Assembly: GCF_030409315.1 (NCBI RefSeq)
Contig: NZ_JAUFPS010000006.1
Location: 360-64,359 of the forward strand
From: Mucilaginibacter flavus
GTDB lineage: Bacteria > Bacteroidota > Bacteroidia > Sphingobacteriales > Sphingobacteriaceae
Direction: 5' to 3'
Length of the DNA: 64,000 nt
Shown here: piece after piece, positions 39,615-47,991 of the stretch
Layout: every line of letters begins with the position of its first letter
How positions within the stretch are numbered: position 1 is the stretch's first letter
The notes under the pieces: generated by a model
The model's database searches: none
Told to the model about the DNA's origin: nothing
Seen by the model: only the letters and a program-made list of their open reading frames with translations
Position numbers and translations under genes: made by a program

Positions 39615-41000
39615 ATGAAAAAATACGATGCCATTATTATTGGTTCGGGGCAGGCGGGGGCGCCTTTGGCTAAAAAGCTGGCATTGGCCGGCCTAAAAAC
39701 GGTGATTATTGAAAAGCGTTTTTATGGCGGCACCTGCGTAAACGATGGCTGCACGCCTACCAAAACCTGGGTGGCATCGGCCAAGGCGGCATACATGGTC
39801 GGCAAAAGTATCGATTTAGGCGTGCCGGTTAATCGGTTTAGCGTTAACATGGCCACGATCAAAAAGCGCAAGGAAGATATTGTGATGCAATCGCGCATTG
39901 GCGGTCAGCATGCGGCCGAAAAAACAAAAGGGCTGGATGTTGTTTTTGGCGAGGCCAGTTTTGTTGGCGATAAAACCGTTTCGGTAAAACTTAAAAACGG
40001 CAAAAAATCAAATATCCAGGCCGATCTGATTTTTTTAAATACCGGTGCTAAACCGTTTATCCCCAAAATTGAGGGCCTGGATACTATCAAATACCTCGAC
40101 TCGACCAGTATTTTAGAACTGGATTACGTGCCCGAGCATTTACTGGTGCTCGGCGGAAATTACATAGGGCTGGAGTTTGGGCAGATGTTTCGCCGCTTCG
40201 GCAGCAAGGTGACTATTGTTGAGAGGTCGGCACATATTGTATCTAAAGAAGATGAGGATGTTTCTGTAGAAATGCAAAACATCCTGGAGGCCGAACAGAT
40301 TAAAATACTCACCAACGCGCACGCTACCAGGTTTAAACAAAAAGCAGGTGGCAAAATAACCGTTACCCTTGATGTTAAAGGCGAGGAGCAAAAGATAAAA
40401 TGCAGCCACGTGTTGGTAGCTGTTGGCCGTACCCCGCAAACTAAAGATCTGGCCCTTGAAAAAGCCGGCGTTAAAACCGACGATAAAGGCCATATTGTGG
40501 TTAATGATAAACTGGAAACCAACGTAAAAGGGATTTATGCCTTGGGCGATGTAAAAGGCGGACCGGCATTTACGCATATCTCCTACAACGATTACACCAT
40601 TGTTTACCGCAACCTCATCCAAAAGCAAAACCTGGATATCAAAGACAGGCAGGTTCCATATTGCATGTTTACCGATCCGCAATTGGGCCGGGTAGGCATT
40701 GATGAAAATGAGGCAAAAAAACTTGGTATCGAATATAAAGTAGCTAAGCTCCCGATGGCCCACGTGGCCCGCGCTATTGAAACCGGTGATACACGCGGTT
40801 TTATGAAAGCCATTGTTGACCCTAAATCAAAAAAAATACTGGGCGCTACGGTGCTTGGTCCGGAAGGCGGCGAAATCATGACGGTATTACAAATGGCTAT
40901 GGAGGGCGGCATCACTTATGAGCAGATTCGCTATTTTACCTTCGCGCACCCCTTGTATGCAGAATCATTAAACAACCTTTTCCTGGGCCTGGAAGATTAA
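39615..41000 (+). CDS. FAD-dependent pyridine nucleotide-disulfide oxidoreductase, candidate ergothioneine-disulfide reductase
   Basis: A 461-residue flavoprotein of the class I disulfide reductase family. The FAD motif is IIIGSGQAGAPLA (7-19), and the redox pair is C41 and C46 in GGTCVNDGCTPTK. LVLGGNYIGLEFG begins the NAD(P)H domain, IYALGDVKGGPAF is the second FAD motif, and the C-terminal dimer domain follows. The last segment FAHPLYAE has H445 and E450, the catalytic His-Glu pair of true disulfide reductases; mercuric reductase has Tyr here and a C-terminal Cys pair, both absent. The annotation mercuric reductase is therefore unlikely. Placement in an egt operon suggests reduction of oxidised ergothioneine, which is inference. 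Confidence 0.88.
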   Translation: MKKYDAIIIGSGQAGAPLAKKLALAGLKTVIIEKRFYGGTCVNDGCTPTKTWVASAKAAYMVGKSIDLGVPVNRFSVNMATIKKRKEDIVMQSRIGGQHAAEKTKGLDVVFGEASFVGDKTVSVKLKNGKKSNIQADLIFLNTGAKPFIPKIEGLDTIKYLDSTSILELDYVPEHLLVLGGNYIGLEFGQMFRRFGSKVTIVERSAHIVSKEDEDVSVEMQNILEAEQIKILTNAHATRFKQKAGGKITVTLDVKGEEQKIKCSHVLVAVGRTPQTKDLALEKAGVKTDDKGHIVVNDKLETNVKGIYALGDVKGGPAFTHISYNDYTIVYRNLIQKQNLDIKDRQVPYCMFTDPQLGRVGIDENEAKKLGIEYKVAKLPMAHVARAIETGDTRGFMKAIVDPKSKKILGATVLGPEGGEIMTVLQMAMEGGITYEQIRYFTFAHPLYAESLNNLFLGLED

Positions 41001-41009
41001 TTTTACCGC

Positions 41010-41972
41010 ATGATAAAAGTTGATGGTGTAAGCAAACATTTTGGTAAGGTTAAAGCGGTTGATGCCATTTCCTTTGAGGTACAGGAGCATGAAAACATGA
41101 TTTTGCTGGGCACCAGCGGCTGTGGCAAAACCACTACCTTAAAAATGATCAACCGGCTTATTGAGTCATCGGCAGGAACTATCTACATTAACAAAAAAAA
41201 CATACTGGAGCAACAGCCCGAGGTTTTGCGCCGTGGCATTGGGTACGTGTTACAAAACAACGGCTTGTTCCCCCATTATACCGTGGCCGAAAACATTGCC
41301 ATTGTACCGCAATTGTTGAAGTGGGATAAAAAGAAAACTGAAAATCGCACCGCCGAACTATTGGAAAAGCTGCATCTTGATAAAAGCTATCTGCATGTTT
41401 ACCCCAAAGAGTTAAGCGGCGGCCAGCAGCAGCGCATTGGGCTGGCCAGGGCTTTGGTATCCGACCCTCCCGTTTTACTGATGGATGAGCCTTTTGGCGC
41501 GCTGGATAACGTTACGCGGTCAAACATTCACAAAGAGTTTAAAGCGCTCGATGAGCTGAAACGAAAAACCATCATTATGGTTACCCACGATGTGCAGGAG
41601 GCTTTTGAATTAGGCGATAGGATATGTTTGATGGATAAGGGCAAGATCATCCAATCGGGCAGCCCAACTGAACTGCTTTTTAATCCAGCCAATAAATTTG
41701 TGGAAGATTTTTTGAAGGACCAGCGCCTGCAACTGGAGTTTAAAGCTGTTAAGCTCACAGACCTTTGGGAACTGCTACCCCATCAGCATAAAAAAACTGA
41801 AACAGCTGCCCTGCATGCCGATACAGATTTGTGGTCGACATTAGAAAATTTCAGGTTTGGCAAAGCCGAAACTATTGATATCAAAAAAGATGGCGATGCT
41901 GAAAAAACGGCAAGCTTTGAGCAATTGATGGCTGCCTTTTATCAATTTAAAAACAAGCAGGGCCATGAATGA
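41010..41972 (+). CDS. ABC transporter ATP-binding protein, quaternary-amine/ergothioneine type
   Basis: A 320-residue ATPase of the OpuCA/ProV class. Walker A GTSGCGKTT (34-42), Q-loop LQNNGLFPHYTV, signature LSGGQQQRIGLARAL, Walker B VLLMDEPFGALD and switch histidine VTHDV are all intact. The C-terminal 90 residues lack the usual paired CBS domains of OpuA-type ATPases and are weakly conserved. The gene overlaps the permease/binding-protein gene by 8 bp. With the fused membrane partner it forms a complete importer, comparable to EgtV of the EgtUV ergothioneine transporter. Confidence 0.9.
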   Translation: MIKVDGVSKHFGKVKAVDAISFEVQEHENMILLGTSGCGKTTTLKMINRLIESSAGTIYINKKNILEQQPEVLRRGIGYVLQNNGLFPHYTVAENIAIVPQLLKWDKKKTENRTAELLEKLHLDKSYLHVYPKELSGGQQQRIGLARALVSDPPVLLMDEPFGALDNVTRSNIHKEFKALDELKRKTIIMVTHDVQEAFELGDRICLMDKGKIIQSGSPTELLFNPANKFVEDFLKDQRLQLEFKAVKLTDLWELLPHQHKKTETAALHADTDLWSTLENFRFGKAETIDIKKDGDAEKTASFEQLMAAFYQFKNKQGHE

Positions 41973-43536
41973 GCATCAGCAAACCCTGTTTGAGTTTATG
42001 GGCCAGCAGGCCGATAAACTGGCGGTGCAAACCCTGCAGCACATCGGGCTTACTTTTATATCTCTTTTTATAGCGGTGCTTATTGGCCTGCCCCTTGGCA
42101 TTTTTATTACCCGCAAGGTAAAACTATCCGGCCCGGTTTTGGGCATCGCCGGCGTGCTGCAAACCATCCCAAGCATCGCTTTACTGGGTTTTATGATCCC
42201 GGTGTTGGGCATTGGTGCCAAACCGGCTATAGTGGCTTTGTTGCTTTACGCGTTGCTGCCCATTATCCGCAACACCTATACGGGCATTACCGGGGTTGAT
42301 GGGGCCGTAAAGGAGGCCGCTGTGGCTATGGGAATGAATAAGTGGCAGGTATTATTCAAAGTTGAACTGCCGCTGGCTATGCCCGTAATTTTGGCCGGTA
42401 TCCGCACGGCTACGGTTATTAACGTTGGTGTGGCAACTTTAGCCTCCTACATTGCTGCAGGTGGCTTAGGCGAGTTTATTTTCGGTGGGATATCTTTAAA
42501 CAATACCAACATGATCCTGGCGGGGGCAATCCCGGCGGCATTGCTGGCTATTATTTTTGATTTCCTGTTATCGTTAGTGCAAAAGCTCAACTTTAAAAAA
42601 ATTAAGAAAACAAGCTACGCCCTGCCCGTTTTATTGGTAGTGTTATCCTCGCTTTATTTTATACCCTCGGCCTATGGTGGCAAACTTACCGCTGGTTTTA
42701 CTCCCGAGTTTATGGGGCGGCAGGATGGTAACCTGGGCCTGGAAAGTAAATACGGTTTAAAAATCCACACCATCGTAATCAGCGACGCCGTAATGTACAA
42801 AGCCGCCTTTGAAAAGCAATTGGACGTAATCAGCGGTTACTCGACAGACGGACGCTTAAAAGCTTATGATTTGGTGGTTTTAGATGATGATAAAGGAATC
42901 TTCCCGCCCTATTACGCCGCGCCGATCATCCGCGAGGAATCACTGAAAAAATATCCCGACCTGGAGAAAACGCTAAACCTGCTATCGGGCAAAATAAATG
43001 ATTCCGTGATGACCGATTTAAATTACCGGACTGACTACCTTCACCAAACGCCGGAACGTGTTGCAAAAGATTTTCTGGTGGCAAATAAACTTTATAAACC
43101 ATCCCGCGAGGGGAGTGCCGGCATCATTCGCATCGGTTCAAAAATATTTGGCGAGCAATACATCCTGGCCAATATGTACAGTATGCTTATTAAAGGTAAT
43201 ACCAATTATGATGTGGCAACAAAAACAGGCCTGGGTGGCACCAAAATTTGTTTCGACGCTTTAACCAATGATCAGATAGATTTTTATCCCGAATATACCG
43301 GGACAGGTTTATTGGCCATACTACAGGCATCGCCAAAAACAGTGGCCGAGGTAACCAAAAGCAAGGATAGTACCTACAACTATGTGCAGCAGGAATTTGA
43401 AAAACGCTACCAGGTAAAATGGCTAAAACCCATTGGTTTTAACAATGCCTACGCGTTGATGATGAGAAGGGGGCAGGCTAAAAGTTTAAATATTAAAACA
43501 ATTTCTAACCTTAAACGATATTTGAATAGTAAATAA
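41965..43536 (+). CDS. Fused ABC permease and substrate-binding protein, EgtU-like
   Basis: A 523-residue fusion. Residues about 1-215 are a ProW/OpuCB-type permease with five to six helices and the coupling motif EAAVAMGMNKWQVLFKVELPLAMP (about 114-137). A further helix at about 217-236 tethers a periplasmic OpuAC-type binding domain (about 240-523). The domain begins TAGFTPEFMGRQDG and contains GGTKICFDALTNDQIDFYPEYTGTG. The same permease-binding fusion is seen in EgtU, the ergothioneine transporter of Streptococcus and Helicobacter. Since egtB follows five bases later, ergothioneine or a betaine precursor is the probable cargo. Glycine betaine/choline remains an alternative. Confidence 0.88.
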   Translation: MNEHQQTLFEFMGQQADKLAVQTLQHIGLTFISLFIAVLIGLPLGIFITRKVKLSGPVLGIAGVLQTIPSIALLGFMIPVLGIGAKPAIVALLLYALLPIIRNTYTGITGVDGAVKEAAVAMGMNKWQVLFKVELPLAMPVILAGIRTATVINVGVATLASYIAAGGLGEFIFGGISLNNTNMILAGAIPAALLAIIFDFLLSLVQKLNFKKIKKTSYALPVLLVVLSSLYFIPSAYGGKLTAGFTPEFMGRQDGNLGLESKYGLKIHTIVISDAVMYKAAFEKQLDVISGYSTDGRLKAYDLVVLDDDKGIFPPYYAAPIIREESLKKYPDLEKTLNLLSGKINDSVMTDLNYRTDYLHQTPERVAKDFLVANKLYKPSREGSAGIIRIGSKIFGEQYILANMYSMLIKGNTNYDVATKTGLGGTKICFDALTNDQIDFYPEYTGTGLLAILQASPKTVAEVTKSKDSTYNYVQQEFEKRYQVKWLKPIGFNNAYALMMRRGQAKSLNIKTISNLKRYLNSK

Positions 43537-43540
43537 TTCA

Positions 43541-44689
43541 ATGGATTTAGCCGATTGTTATAAAAAAGTTCGCCGGCGAACAGAGCAGATCTGCGCTCCG
43601 CTGCAAACCGAAGATTATGTGGTGCAACCAGTGGTGGATGTTAGTCCGCCCAAGTGGCATATAGGGCACGTTACCTGGTTTTTTGAAACCTTTATTTTAA
43701 AGCCCTATTTTATGGGTTACCAGGAGTTTAACCCAAACTACAACTACGTTTTTAACAGTTACTACGAAACCGTAGGTAACCGGGTTATCCGTACCGATAG
43801 GGGCAATTTGAGCCGACCAACCGTTGCCGATATTTATAAATACCGCGCCTATGTTGATGAAGCGATGGCTAAATTCCTGTGCGAAGAACCACCTGCCGAT
43901 GTTAAGGAGTTACTTATTTTAGGGTTTAACCACGAAGAACAACACCAGGAACTTTTACTAACCGATATTAAATATATATTGGGGCATAACCCGCTGTTCC
44001 CTGCGTATTCTGAAGACTATGTTTCGCCTAAGGTAGAGGAGGTTGATACTGAGTTTATCGAGATTAAAGAAGGTATTTATGAGATAGGTTTTGAGGGCGA
44101 TGGGTTTTGTTTCGATAATGAACTCAATCGCCATAAAGTCTATTTAAACGCCTATGAGATTAACCCAAACCTGGTTACCAATGCCGAATACCTGGAATTT
44201 ATAAACAGCGGTGGCTATCACGATTTCAGGCACTGGCACGCCGAAGGCTGGGATTGGGTAAACACCAACAAAGTTGAAGCACCGCTTTACTGGCATCTGA
44301 TAGATAGCGAATGGCACAATTACACTTATCATGGCTTACAGCAAGTTAATTTGAATGAGCCGGTTTGCCATGTCAGCTATTTTGAAGCTTATGCCTACGC
44401 CTCATGGAAAGGCCTCAGGTTGCCTACCGAGTTTGAGTGGGAAGCCGCATCGGCAAAGTTTAGCTGGGGTAAAAGCTGGGAGTGGACCGAAAGCTCGTAC
44501 CTGCCCTACCCGGGCTTCGCGAAAGCGCCGGGGGCCATAGGCGAGTATAACGGCAAATTTATGGTGAACCAAAAGGTGTTGCGTGGCGCATCTGAAGTTA
44601 CCCCGCCGGGGCATAGCCGGGCTACTTACCGCAATTTTTTTCAAACACATTTACGCTGGCAGTTTACAGGCATCAGGCTTGCCCGTTAA
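43541..44689 (+). CDS. egtB: Ergothioneine synthase EgtB (iron sulfoxide synthase)
   Basis: A 382-residue non-haem iron enzyme that couples trimethylhistidine (hercynine) to a sulfur donor with O2. The N-terminal DinB-type domain contains the iron-ligand histidines in PPKWHIGHVTWF (H40/H43) and NHEEQHQE (H131, H135). The C-terminal formylglycine-generating-enzyme/C-type-lectin domain begins at about residue 165 and has LPTEFEWEAA, KSWEWTESSY and VLRGAS, ending GIRLAR. The donor (cysteine or gamma-glutamylcysteine) cannot be fixed from sequence. Genes for EgtA, EgtC and EgtE are absent, which favours the shorter cysteine route. Ovothiol synthase OvoA is excluded because no methyltransferase domain is fused. 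Confidence 0.93.
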   Translation: MDLADCYKKVRRRTEQICAPLQTEDYVVQPVVDVSPPKWHIGHVTWFFETFILKPYFMGYQEFNPNYNYVFNSYYETVGNRVIRTDRGNLSRPTVADIYKYRAYVDEAMAKFLCEEPPADVKELLILGFNHEEQHQELLLTDIKYILGHNPLFPAYSEDYVSPKVEEVDTEFIEIKEGIYEIGFEGDGFCFDNELNRHKVYLNAYEINPNLVTNAEYLEFINSGGYHDFRHWHAEGWDWVNTNKVEAPLYWHLIDSEWHNYTYHGLQQVNLNEPVCHVSYFEAYAYASWKGLRLPTEFEWEAASAKFSWGKSWEWTESSYLPYPGFAKAPGAIGEYNGKFMVNQKVLRGASEVTPPGHSRATYRNFFQTHLRWQFTGIRLAR

Positions 44690-44713
44690 TTGATTAAAAA
44701 AACAGGAATACAA

Positions 44714-45703
44714 ATGGACTCAACCTTTACACAAACAGATTTGAACATGGCCTCAAACGCCAAAAACGGATCGTTTTTGAATGATGTTATCACGGGTTTG
44801 CGTAGCAATCCTAAAAAATTAAACTCAAAATATTTTTACGATGCCAATGGCGATAAGCTTTTCCAGGATTTAATGAACTGCGATGAGTATTACCCAACCA
44901 ATTGCGAGCTGGAAATATTTTCTGAACGTACCGACGAAATTACCGGCGCGCTGATTGCAGGCGGCGACGCCTTTGACCTGATTGAGTTAGGTGCGGGTGA
45001 CGCCACCAAATCTACCTACCTGCTGAAAGATTTGTTAGACAAAAAAGCCGATTTCACTTATTTGCCGATAGATATATCCGAAAACGTAATATCGTACCTT
45101 AACATCACCCTACCTGTTACCCTGCCGGGATTAAACATTACCGGGCTAAACGGCGAGTACTTTGATATGCTTAAAAAGGCAGCCGCTATTTCGGCGAGGC
45201 GTAAGGTGGTTTTATTTTTAGGATCGAATATTGGCAATATGCCCGTGCCCGAGGCCATTGAGTTTTGCGCCGAGTTGCGTAATCATTTGTCTGAAGGCGA
45301 TATGCTGCTCATTGGCATGGACCTTAAAAAAGACCCCAAAGTGGTTCTTGCCGCTTACAATGATAAGGGCGGCATCACCAAAAGATTTAACCTCAACCTG
45401 CTTGAAAGGATAAACCGCGAGCTTGGGGGTAATTTTGACCTTACCAAATTTGATCATTATCCCACCTATGATCCCGAAAGCGGTGCTTGTAAAAGTTACC
45501 TCATCAGCCTGGAAGATCAACAGGTAAAAATTGGCAGTGAAAACATACATTTCCAAAAGGATGAATACATCTACATGGAAATCTCGCAAAAATTCACCCT
45601 CATGCAAACAGATCAGATAGCCATTAACACCGGTTTTGCGCCCCTAACCCAATTTTTTGATGGCAAAAAATGGTTTGTTGACGCCGTTTGGGTAGCAGCG
45701 TAA
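44714..45703 (+). CDS. egtD: L-histidine N(alpha)-methyltransferase EgtD
   Basis: A 329-residue SAM-dependent enzyme that trimethylates histidine to hercynine. It starts at MDSTFTQTDLN; a TTG directly after the egtB stop (44690) would add eight residues. The SAM motif is DLIELGAGDATKSTYLL (about 93-109), followed by LPIDISENV, FLGSNIGNM and DMLLIGMDLKKD, all typical of the EgtD fold (DUF2260). LNSKYFYDANGDKLFQDLMNCDEYYPTNCE (first 25-60) is the histidine-binding N-part. It supplies the substrate of EgtB. It is the last gene of the operon. Confidence 0.93.
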   Translation: MDSTFTQTDLNMASNAKNGSFLNDVITGLRSNPKKLNSKYFYDANGDKLFQDLMNCDEYYPTNCELEIFSERTDEITGALIAGGDAFDLIELGAGDATKSTYLLKDLLDKKADFTYLPIDISENVISYLNITLPVTLPGLNITGLNGEYFDMLKKAAAISARRKVVLFLGSNIGNMPVPEAIEFCAELRNHLSEGDMLLIGMDLKKDPKVVLAAYNDKGGITKRFNLNLLERINRELGGNFDLTKFDHYPTYDPESGACKSYLISLEDQQVKIGSENIHFQKDEYIYMEISQKFTLMQTDQIAINTGFAPLTQFFDGKKWFVDAVWVAA

Positions 45704-45761
45704 CGCCATTTGCAGGATTATATAAGACCCTGTTTAAAACGGTAAAAAGATCGTCATTACG

Positions 45762-45839
45762 AGGTACGAAGCAATCTCCAAACTATACAGAGTAAAACTT
45801 GCAAGGTCGATGTGCTTGTGTAGAGATTGCTTCGTACCT
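45762..45839. repeat. Palindromic repeat (GGTACGAAGCAATCTC family)
   Basis: AGGTACGAAGCAATCTC (45762-45778) and GAGATTGCTTCGTACCT (45823-45839) are perfect 17-bp inverse complements flanked by GTCATTACG and CCCATGAC. This is a well-known type of dispersed intergenic repeat in Bacteroidota. It lies 58 bp after egtD. Confidence 0.88.
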
Positions 45840-45879
45840 ACCCATGACAAGTTGTAAAAAGTAAAGAGGGCCGTCAGTC

Positions 45880-45936
45880 TGAGCCTGTCGAAGACTTGCG
45901 CGCAGAGGCCTTTGCCCGCGTGCTTCGACAGGCTCA
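45880..45936. repeat. Palindromic repeat (TGAGCCTGTCGAAG family)
   Basis: TGAGCCTGTCGAAG (45880-45893) and CTTCGACAGGCTCA (45923-45936) are perfect 14-bp inverse complements, extendable with mismatches through GTCAGTC and GCATGAC. It lies next to the previous repeat. Partial copies of similar motifs (CGCAATGACG at about 45999, CGTCATTTCGA at 46020) continue to about 46031. The rest of the gap up to 46141 shows nothing coding. Confidence 0.86.
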
Positions 45937-46141
45937 GCATGACCCCATTTTTTTGATGTTGTCATTTCACTTTCAGAGTCCCTGGATTTACAAACTCGCA
46001 ATGACGGCTCTATAAATCACGTCATTTCGATTTGTCCAGAGTTTTCTTGATAGCCACTTATAATGGCGGTGTTATAACAAGATTTTTATTCATCTGCACA
46101 TTTGAAATCTGAAATTTGCACGTCAAAAATCCCTAAACCTG

Positions 46142-46963
46142 TTATAGTAACCTCGGGTTCAGCTCAGAGTCTATCAGCTCGCCAATGGGTTTGCCCATGA
46201 GCCATTTATGATGGTCGTTTTTTTGCCAGTCGTTTTTATATGGGGTGATGCGGGCACCATCGGCAATGTAAATAATGGTCATTACTTCGCGTATTTTATC
46301 GGAGTTGTTGCCCGGCGCATTGTGTATGGTAAAACCGCGATGAAAGGTGGCATCGCCGGCATTCATGGTTTTGGCGCGGCTTATCGCAAAACCTTTTTCT
46401 TTCACGTAATCATCAAACAATGATTCCGACTCATCAGAAATTTCGTGGTTAAACACCGCGCCATTGTTGTATGAGTTTGATGCAAATGTTAACATCCCCA
46501 TATCAACGTCAATATCAATTAATGGCATCCACATGGTTACCGTGTTATGGGTATCAATGGGCCAGTAATATTGGTCCTGATGCCATGGGGTAGGGCCGCC
46601 GCCGGCTTCTTTAAATAAAGCCTGGTCATGATATAGCCTTACGTTTTCAACGCCCATCAGGTCGGCAGCAATTTTTGCCATACGTTTGGCAAAAACATAT
46701 TGCTTAACATCGGCATCAACCTGCCAAAGGTTCATGATCTGTAAAAACGCTTTTCCGTAGGTATCCCTGTCCTCCAGTTTGCGTTTCTCGGTGTTGTATT
46801 TATCGGCAGCGCCAACAATAACCGGCCGGTAAGCTTCAATTTCGGCTTTTGAAAGTATATTTTTAACTAAAACGTGTCCTTTTTCACTAAACTCATGAAT
46901 GGTTTGGGGGGATAATTTTACAAGATCATCAAGCGGTAGCAGCTCAGAAACCTGTGTATTCAT
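46142..46963 (-). CDS. Phytanoyl-CoA dioxygenase (PhyH) family protein
   Basis: A 273-residue Fe(II)/2-oxoglutarate oxygenase. The metal site is His-x-Asp in TPWHQDQYYW (about 127-136) and the distal histidine in FHRGFTIHNAPGNNSDKIRE (about 210-229), which also contains the 2-oxoglutarate-binding Arg. No signal peptide. It is divergent from an AraC-family regulator, a pairing seen repeatedly for PhyH proteins in Bacteroidota, usually linked to sugar or small-molecule use. The substrate is unknown. Confidence 0.88.
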   Translation of the reverse strand: MNTQVSELLPLDDLVKLSPQTIHEFSEKGHVLVKNILSKAEIEAYRPVIVGAADKYNTEKRKLEDRDTYGKAFLQIMNLWQVDADVKQYVFAKRMAKIAADLMGVENVRLYHDQALFKEAGGGPTPWHQDQYYWPIDTHNTVTMWMPLIDIDVDMGMLTFASNSYNNGAVFNHEISDESESLFDDYVKEKGFAISRAKTMNAGDATFHRGFTIHNAPGNNSDKIREVMTIIYIADGARITPYKNDWQKNDHHKWLMGKPIGELIDSELNPRLL

Positions 46964-47037
46964 AATTTTTTTAGTTTATATTCAAAGTAAGTTTAACTTT
47001 ATCTGTTAAAAAATGAAATGAATGGTATATTTATGGG

Positions 47038-47067
47038 TTATTTTATCCGTAATTTAACATAAAATAA
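47038..47067. promoter_or_regulatory. Inverted repeat in the phyH/araC divergent promoter region
   Basis: TTATTTTAT (47038-47046) and ATAAAATAA (47059-47067) are perfect 9-bp inverse complements, 20 bp upstream of the AraC start. This is a possible operator; its AT-richness raises the chance of coincidence. Confidence 0.4.
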
Positions 47068-47087
47068 TATTTACGCTAAAATATGCA

Positions 47088-47984
47088 ATGATAAAGGCCT
47101 CGTACGAAATTCTTCAGCCCTCAAACAGTCAATCGTTCCTGGTAAGGAAATTTGATAAACTGGCATTTGATGCCCCTTATCATTTCCATGAGGAGTATGA
47201 GCTGACGTGTATTATAAAAGGCAGTGGCAAACGCTATGTTGGCAGCCACATGGAGGATTTTGCGAGTGGTGATGTGGTATTACTTGGCCCTAATTTGCCG
47301 CACTGCTGGAAATTGGAGGCAGGCGAAATTCCGGCCGGTCAGGCAAGCGCTATAGTCATCCAGTTTAATGACGCTTTTTTAGGCAGCGATTTTTTTAACC
47401 GATCTGAATTATTGCAGATCAAAAACCTTTTTCAAAAAAGTGGCTGTGGCGTATCCTTCCACTCAGATACCCAGGCAGAGGTAAAGCGGCTTTTGCTTAA
47501 CCTGGTTGAAGAAAAAAATAACTTTAAAATACTGATTGGCTTATTGGAGGTGTTACAATGCATGGCTTCGTCTGATGAGTATATCCTGCTGGATCAGCAC
47601 CGTATTGTGGCCGAACGTTCATCGGCCGAGCGTGAGCGCATTAACCCGGTATTTGCTTACCTGGTAGAAAACTTCAGAAAACAGGTATCCTTAGATACCG
47701 CCGCCGGCATAGCCAACATGACCACCAATGCTTTTTGCAAATACTTTAAAAAAGTAACCCGCAAAACATTCATGGAAACCATTATTGAGTACCGCCTTAA
47801 TTACGCCATACAACAGTTGGTACAAACCGATAAGCCAATATCAGAAATATCGTACGAAAGCGGCTTTGGCGATGTATCGCATTTTTATAAAATGTTTAAG
47901 GCCAAAATGAACCTGAGCCCGCTTAATTACCGCAAACGGTTTATGCGCAATATTACAAGCGCCCCCAAGAAATTATCGGCTTAA
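47088..47984 (+). CDS. AraC-family regulator with cupin sensor domain
   Basis: A 298-residue regulator. The N-terminal cupin (about 15-110; FDAPYHFHEEYELTCIIKGSGKRYVG, DVVLLGPNLPHCW) probably binds a small ligand. The C-terminal AraC HTH pair (about 185-285) includes VSLDTAAGIANMTTNAFCKYFKK and ISEISYESGFGDVSHFYKMFKAK. It likely controls the divergent PhyH gene. It ends 7 bp from the convergent response-regulator gene. Confidence 0.9.
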   Translation: MIKASYEILQPSNSQSFLVRKFDKLAFDAPYHFHEEYELTCIIKGSGKRYVGSHMEDFASGDVVLLGPNLPHCWKLEAGEIPAGQASAIVIQFNDAFLGSDFFNRSELLQIKNLFQKSGCGVSFHSDTQAEVKRLLLNLVEEKNNFKILIGLLEVLQCMASSDEYILLDQHRIVAERSSAERERINPVFAYLVENFRKQVSLDTAAGIANMTTNAFCKYFKKVTRKTFMETIIEYRLNYAIQQLVQTDKPISEISYESGFGDVSHFYKMFKAKMNLSPLNYRKRFMRNITSAPKKLSA

Positions 47985-47991
47985 AAGAAGC

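Noticed and set aside
40140..40763. 207-codon minus-strand frame opposite the disulfide reductase
   Set aside because: Antisense shadow of an intact flavoprotein gene.
39615..41000. Mercuric reductase
   Set aside because: No N-terminal heavy-metal domain, no C-terminal Cys pair, and His-Glu instead of the MerA Tyr; no mer genes nearby.
41010..43536. Plain glycine betaine transporter
   Set aside because: Possible but less likely: the ATPase lacks CBS domains and both genes are in one operon with egtB and egtD.
43541..44689. Ovothiol synthase OvoA or selenoneine synthase SenA
   Set aside because: No fused methyltransferase domain, EgtD encoded separately, and no SenB/SenC genes.
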